From assembly GCF_910592395.1 (NCBI RefSeq), contig NC_088309.1:15628599-15692598 (forward strand): a DNA stretch of 64,000 nucleotides, read 5' to 3'. Under the pieces are notes generated by a model. That model made no database searches, had not been told where the DNA came from, and was given only the letters and a program-made list of their open reading frames with translations. Shown here in pieces: positions 58,896 through 64,000 of this stretch (its first letter is position 1; the number at the start of each line of letters is the position of its first letter). This DNA comes from Lineus longissimus (Eukaryota > Nemertea > Pilidiophora > Heteronemertea > Lineidae). Position numbers and translations under genes: made by a program.

Positions 58896-61800
58896 ATCAT
58901 TTAAGTTTAAAATATACAAGCCTTCCAAGCTCGTAACTCTGCTTAATGCCACATAATGTATATGATTAATAGTCTTGCTTGATGTGAGATCAACTACAAC
59001 AGTGCTCAGTGTGTTTCCTTGAGCTTTCCACACAGTTTTGCCAGCACCAAGCGTAAGAGGAAATTGTTTTCTTCTGATTGGGATATAGCTTTTAGACCTG
59101 TAAAAAGTTCGTTCAACTGCAAAAATTGGTGTCCATTCAGTCAAAATATCGGGTGAACTTTTCTGCAGAGACTTATATTTAGAGCGGACGGCTTGTCCAA
59201 CATCAGCATTGTCAAACTGGACCCACAAAATAGCTGGGTAACGGAAGTTTTCCATATACTGAATCTTTTTCATAGTGCAGATTGTACCATTGGTCAACCC
59301 ATCTTGAGTGTTCACATTGCAAGTGATTATGTATTTAAGACCGACACCGACATTCAGTTTGTCTACAAGACCAGCTGTTACAGAAACATTATCTGGTACT
59401 TTGTCAATTATTTTCTGTTTCACTTCTTTAGACAAATCAGCAATAACAGTGTCAATAGCACCAACAGTAGTTTTTTCACAATGTGCCTTATCAAATGTTA
59501 ATTGATTATGTTTTTGAACTGCGTAATTGGTGCAAAATAGATGAACAGCATTACGTGGGTATTCTGGGTCAGAAGTTGATATCAATCGACTATTAAGAAT
59601 CGCTATGTCCTCTTCTGTGTGTTGTCCAACCCTTAGACGACTTAGTAACATAGCAAAAGCCATGTCATCTTTTTGTCGCATTATTTCTGCGAGTTCGAAC
59701 AGCTTAAAATCTTTGTTTGAGTTGGTAGCATACTCAGCGTTGCATGAGCAATCAGCCTCACCAGGAGCAGAGTCAGTTGTATGGCCAACACATTTTTGTT
59801 TGTCATCAGTCCAGAGGTTTGTTGCTAGAGCATCATAATCCACTACATGCGTTTTGTTAGAACTAGTTGAACTTATACATGTAGAGGAATCAGATTTTTT
59901 TTCGTCGTCAGTCGAGAGGTTAGTTGAAAGGGCACTGTCATCTAAAGCACTAGTTTTTTTCTTTTTCTTTTTTTCTTCTTCATCTTCAGCACTCCAGAAA
60001 ATCCATTTATCCATAACAGGAGCTAATTGATAGAAATCACCAAATGCAATTATGTGGATACCACCGAAGGGTTCAGATCTGCCTGTAATTTCTTGCAATC
60101 TAAGTGAGATCAATTGAAACATTTTTTTTCCAACCATACTAATTTCATCAATTATGAGAACTGTCAAATTTCTGTAACGCTGGACAAATTTGTCACGGAT
60201 GTTTGTGGGCAATTTCTTGAACTTAAACCCCTGATTAGGTAGTATGTGCAGAGCTGAGTGAATTGTTGAAGCATGAATATTGAATGCAGCAGTACCAGTT
60301 GGTGCCAACAAGAGCACTCTACAATCTTCAGGATCATCTCCTGCCTTCCCTGACAGAATACGAAGTAAACTTTGATAAACAGCGTTGATGGTCACACTTT
60401 TACCTGTGCCAGCACCTGACAGGACTGTGAGCCTAAGCTTTTCATGACTAGTTTTTATATGTTTTGAAATGTGCTTCAAAACTGTTTGTTGTCTTTCATT
60501 TAATTTTCTGATTAATGAGTAATACTCAGTGTCAGACAGCATACCAGGTATATTTTCCAAGGAATAGGATTCTTGTTGAGGTGGAAGGCCAAGGTCTATC
60601 CCTATGTCATAGGTACTTACGGGATGGTCTATGTTAGCAGGATTAAAAAAGGCTAGATTATCATCATCATTTGGTGTTTGTGAAGCATCTGTTTCTTCAG
60701 TATGCATGGCATTTGGTGCGATGTTACCAAAGGAGTCCGATTCTGCCATTCGTTGTGCTTCATCTATGATATCTGCATTATGCTCATACTGTTTCCTTTT
60801 AGCATCAATGACAGACTTGTGTGCATTGTGATTTTCAAAGTATGTTTCATGTCCCCCAAGCAAATCTTTGCTTTCATTTCTCCACGGTAAAAATAGAAGA
60901 ATGCGCTCTCGGCTGCAATTTTCTAGGTCAATTGCTTTGTTATATCGAATGTAACGAATGACACGAGGATTTTTTTTCAATTTGTAAGTAACGCCCTTCG
61001 AAGTGAAATTCAGTAATTCATCTGCTTTATAATCCACATGGTCGTTTTCTTCTGTCAAGTAACCATCGTCAAAATTATCTTCAAAAGGATCTTCAAATGA
61101 CTTTTTAGGGTAAATAATCACAATTTTTGAAGCAAAATCAGCCAGGCACCAATTTTCAAGTTGTTTCGGTCTCCTTGAGTATCTGGTTATCAAATTGCCA
61201 GTTTGAATATCAGTTGAATTTGCTGGTAATTTCTCTAATTCAGCCATACTTTTCATTAAGAATGTGCGTTCTTCTGGCGGTGCAGTTGGAATGAAAATTA
61301 CTTCTCGGGTTGCTTTAGTAAGAGGGAGCTGAAGTACGAGATAAGCAGACTCTTGAGCAGATATTTCGCAAGCATTGACAAACTTATTTCCAATATATCG
61401 CACTTGTTGTCTCAAATTTGTGTTGCCTTCTTTAGCTTCTTTGCAAGCATTATGAAGAAGGTTACTCATTCCTCTGGCAGATTTACTGATGTACGAGACA
61501 ACATATACAGCACAGGCAAATGCATCTAAGACAAATTGCATGTCATGATTTGCTTTCCAACAGTTAATGAGCGATTTTATGTAACCATTGACTCTACACT
61601 CTGCAGGTCTACGTTTCAGAAAGATTTTTGGACCACGAAGGGAGCTCCTTACTGCTAGGTCATATTCCTCTTCAGATATTTCTAATTTAGTTAGGAATTC
61701 TAAGTATGTCATGTTTGAATCTTCTTGTATCAGATCTAGTTCATCACAAATTCTCTTGTAGTTCAACTTATACTTTTCAAAGTCTTCAGGCTCAGTGTCA

Positions 61801-62312
61801 AATGGCAGCAATATCTTGGTGCAAGGCATGGGTGGTAATGGAAAGCCAAAGCGACATACACTGCCCTTTCCAAGACATGTTCGAGTATGCCTATGTAACT
61901 GTAAATCAATGAAACTTCCTTCACACAAATCTTCGAGTGAGCATGAAACATATTGGTCAATAAAGCTTGTAATTTCTTCAGGGGTATTTTTCTCAAATAC
62001 TGGTGCATTTTCCACCCAAATTACCATATGAATGTGTGGCGATCCCCGTTGCTGAAACTCAACCCTGTAAAAATAATCTGTGATTTTACCAACAGGATTA
62101 TGAGGACTAAGCAAGACTGTGTGGATGAATGTATTAACACGGTGATCGAAATATCGCACGCAAGTTACAGGATCAGCCTTGATCAATTCATTTTTCTTAA
62201 ACCAATCAAAGTGACTAATTTCTTCATCATTATAAACTTTATTGTCCAGTAATCGACCTAAAATGCGTAAGAGATCAGGCCATCTTGTTTCTGCAGCGGA
62301 CAAGGACATGAA
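58896..62312 (-). pseudogene. Helentron Rep-helicase
   Basis: From MSLSAAETRW at 62309. Rep HUH motif QRGSPHIHMVIW (His 92 and 94) and the tyrosine motif YVVSYISKS (Tyr 269 and 273) are present. The helicase is SF1/Pif1-like: Walker A SGAGTGKS (631-638), PTGTAAFNIH, Walker B LIIDEIS (718-724), GDFYQLAPV, then the C-terminal HYVALSRVTSLEGLYIL. All catalytic residues are intact. The frame is cut at its C-terminus by the repeat at 57745-58890. A Lys/Glu-rich insertion with a duplicated STNLSTDDEKK-like block (about 59820-60000) is absent from copy 2. Confidence 0.9.
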
Positions 62313-64000
62313 CTATGTGGGCAATCCTAACTGTCTTATCAAAGCGAATAAATCCTTTTTTCTTGCTTCAAAATAAGTTGGTGAACTTCGAACTGTTCTA
62401 AAAATACGATATCCTTCATCAAGCCTAGTAATTTTTTCTAAAACAACAGGATTTAGAAGATCTCCAGCATGATAAGTTTTTCCCTTAGTTTTACACCGAC
62501 GCACAGCCAGATGAATTTTGTCTTTCAACTGTTTTATTTGCAGTTTTTTCATCTTAAAAAACAAATTTGGAACTGAAGTAGCAACTCGTCTATCAACAGC
62601 TCGAAGTTCCCATTTGCAAATATCACTGTAATGAACAGGTACTTTTCTTTCCTTATTATCTGGCCTTCTTTGTCCAATATATATTGTTGGAAATGACAAG
62701 TACTCGGAATTTTGATCTTGGAATAGACTTAGTGGTCTTTGGTTCTCACCAGGTGCAAAAGAATATGCCTCAACATTCGATATTTCTGGCTCATCCAGCA
62801 AGGTGTCCAGATTTCCGCTACTGTCATCTTCAATACGGTTGTCAATCGTGTCATTACTTGAGCAATTTGCTTTGATTTCAGGTGAATTTATCTCTTCAAT
62901 CATCTTATTATCATCATCATCTTGAAACGTTGTATCGGAGTGGTTGTTTTCTGAAGAGGAAGCTTTTTCCAAATATTCTGCATTCTCAATTTCTTCATAA
63001 CTTTGAAGCCAATGACTGTTGACAGATATATTAGCATTTTGATATAAACAGCTATTTTTCAATAAATAATCAAGTGCAGTCATAATGGCAGCAGGTCTCA
63101 CATTTTGAGTAGCAACAGCATGCTTATATGACAGTTTTCTTTTTAATTTGATTGGTATGGTGCATGTTTTATCCATAGTTCTTGGGAGAGAATTAACAGT
63201 TGTTTCAACATCTGTAGGTACATTTACAACTGATCCTTTAATAGATAACTGTGAACCTCTCGGCAACTGTCTAATTTGCATGAAAGGTATCCTTAAGGCA
63301 ATTAGTCTTTCCTCTAGCTGGTATAACTCTAACTCAGGGGGTCGTTCAGGGAATTTCATGCCATTAACAACCGCTAATTTTGGTACTTTGCCAGAAAGAA
63401 GGCAGTCAAAACATGTATTGCACAACCACCTTTCATCTTCGATGGATCTTAAATCTGTGAGGCAACTTTGAATAAAATCAGATTGTAATCTTTTAGGCCA
63501 TTTTTCTGAAGGCTTTACGGAATGTTTAAACCAAGTTTGGTGACAGCATGTACACACATAAACAGGACCTGATGAAATTATCTGGTTGAATATATCTGAA
63601 TTCTCTTTAAGATTAATTCCATATTTCTTAGTTTGCAATGAAGTCAAATTTGAGTTATGATGTATACCATCAGCATCTTTTGAATGTCCATTACTCTTTC
63701 TTATTGATTTTTTACTTTGACTTTCATGCTGTCTGTCATTTTTGCGTTTTGTTTCATTTTGCCTTGTTTTTTTCCTTCGTTCTTTGTCAACAATTCTTTC
63801 ACTTTTTCTGAAGGTTTCATTTTGTCTAGTTTTTCTCCTTCGTTCTTTGTCAACAATTCTTTCACCTTTTCTGAAGGTTTCATTTTGCCTGTAGCTTTTA
63901 ATTGCCATTTGGTTTTGTTTTCTTTTAATTTCATCCTGCTGAACTCTTTTCTGGTAGTCTTTCTGTGCCAATCTTTCCTTTATTTTGATGGTTCCTTTTT
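62313..64000 (-). pseudogene. Helentron N-terminal ORF (DUF6570-like and Helitron-N), open at window edge
   Basis: Frame open from the right edge to a TAG at 62313-62315; the Rep frame continues in the same frame, so the TAG is a premature stop. It begins with a Lys/Arg-rich coiled-coil region with a 21-residue repeat (RQNETFRK-ERIVDKERR, two and a half copies). VYVCTCCHQTWF and CNTCFDCLLSGKVPKLAVVNGM (Cys-rich, DUF6570-like) follow, then an acidic middle. It ends with the Helitron-like N-terminal region near YFEARKKDLFALIRQLGLP. The true start is outside the window. Confidence 0.8.

Larger units (their letters stand above)
52688..64000 (-). mobile_element. Helentron-type Helitron (copy 1), runs off the right edge
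   Basis: Minus-strand order: DUF6570-like N-terminal ORF, Rep, helicase, endonuclease, then the RPA-like gene. The C-terminal endonuclease is the mark of Helentrons within Helitrons. One TAG, and the insertion of a (GTC)n repeat between helicase and endonuclease, inactivate the main ORF. The element's 5' end lies outside the window and its 3' end was not located. Confidence 0.8.

Overview
This is a gene-poor metazoan nuclear window made almost entirely of transposable elements, several nested in one another. Evidence for a eukaryote: GT-AG introns with pyrimidine-rich acceptors, AATAAA signals, a tRNA-derived SINE, many TIR elements, and animal-type Helentron, Harbinger, Gypsy and LINE sequences. 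Element types and the AT-rich, microsatellite-rich background suggest a marine invertebrate. I cannot name the phylum from sequence alone.

Layout. (1) 1-12.5 kb: a minus-strand coding exon (1630-3418) for a protein with an H-x-DNC-x-GQNKN signature, interrupted by one TGA. Three exons at 8.85-10.29 kb may belong to the same gene, because every junction is phase 1. Around them lie a foldback repeat, a LINE tail, MITEs, a SINE and a duplicated exon piece. (2) 12,856-23,277: a 10.4-kb element with 357-bp inverted repeats that are identical by eye and a TTAA duplication. It encodes a zinc-finger/acidic N-terminus, a DDE transposase and, in the same reading frame, a ubiquitin-specific protease (USP) domain. 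This is the most unusual object in the window. (3) 23.7-29 kb: a degenerate repeat array, an acidic exon, and a Harbinger element with a truncated transposase, a complete two-exon Myb/SANT-like gene and a TTAGCGG-rich right end.

(4) 29.2-38.1 kb: two exons of a decayed RPA-like gene, two copies of a (GTC)n tandem-unit repeat family, a pogo/Tigger-like TA-flanked element, a frameshifted Helentron helicase-endonuclease fragment and an LTR remnant with its polypurine tract. (5) 40.8-49.9 kb: a dead Ty3/Gypsy element (gag, protease, RT, RNase H, integrase). A 721-bp TIR element (3-bp TSD), a 1167-bp MULE-like element (9-bp TSD) and an 857-bp LTR-like segment (5-bp repeat) are inserted in it. A second element with a 9-bp TSD lies beside it. 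(6) 51.5-64 kb: a mariner-like MITE, a four-exon RPA-like gene with an intact 389-codon frame, and a Helentron with DUF6570-like, Rep, helicase and endonuclease parts. That Helentron's ORF is split by a third copy of the (GTC)n family, whose ends and 5-bp TSD can be read exactly from the broken coding sequence. The Helentron runs off the right edge.

How parts work together: in both Helentron copies an RPA-like single-strand-binding gene lies downstream of the helicase-endonuclease ORF on the same strand, which fits a two-gene rolling-circle element. In the TTAA element, transposase and deubiquitinase would be one polyprotein, suggesting that the transposase or a host factor is protected from ubiquitin-dependent turnover (inference). 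No clearly conserved host housekeeping gene was recognised.
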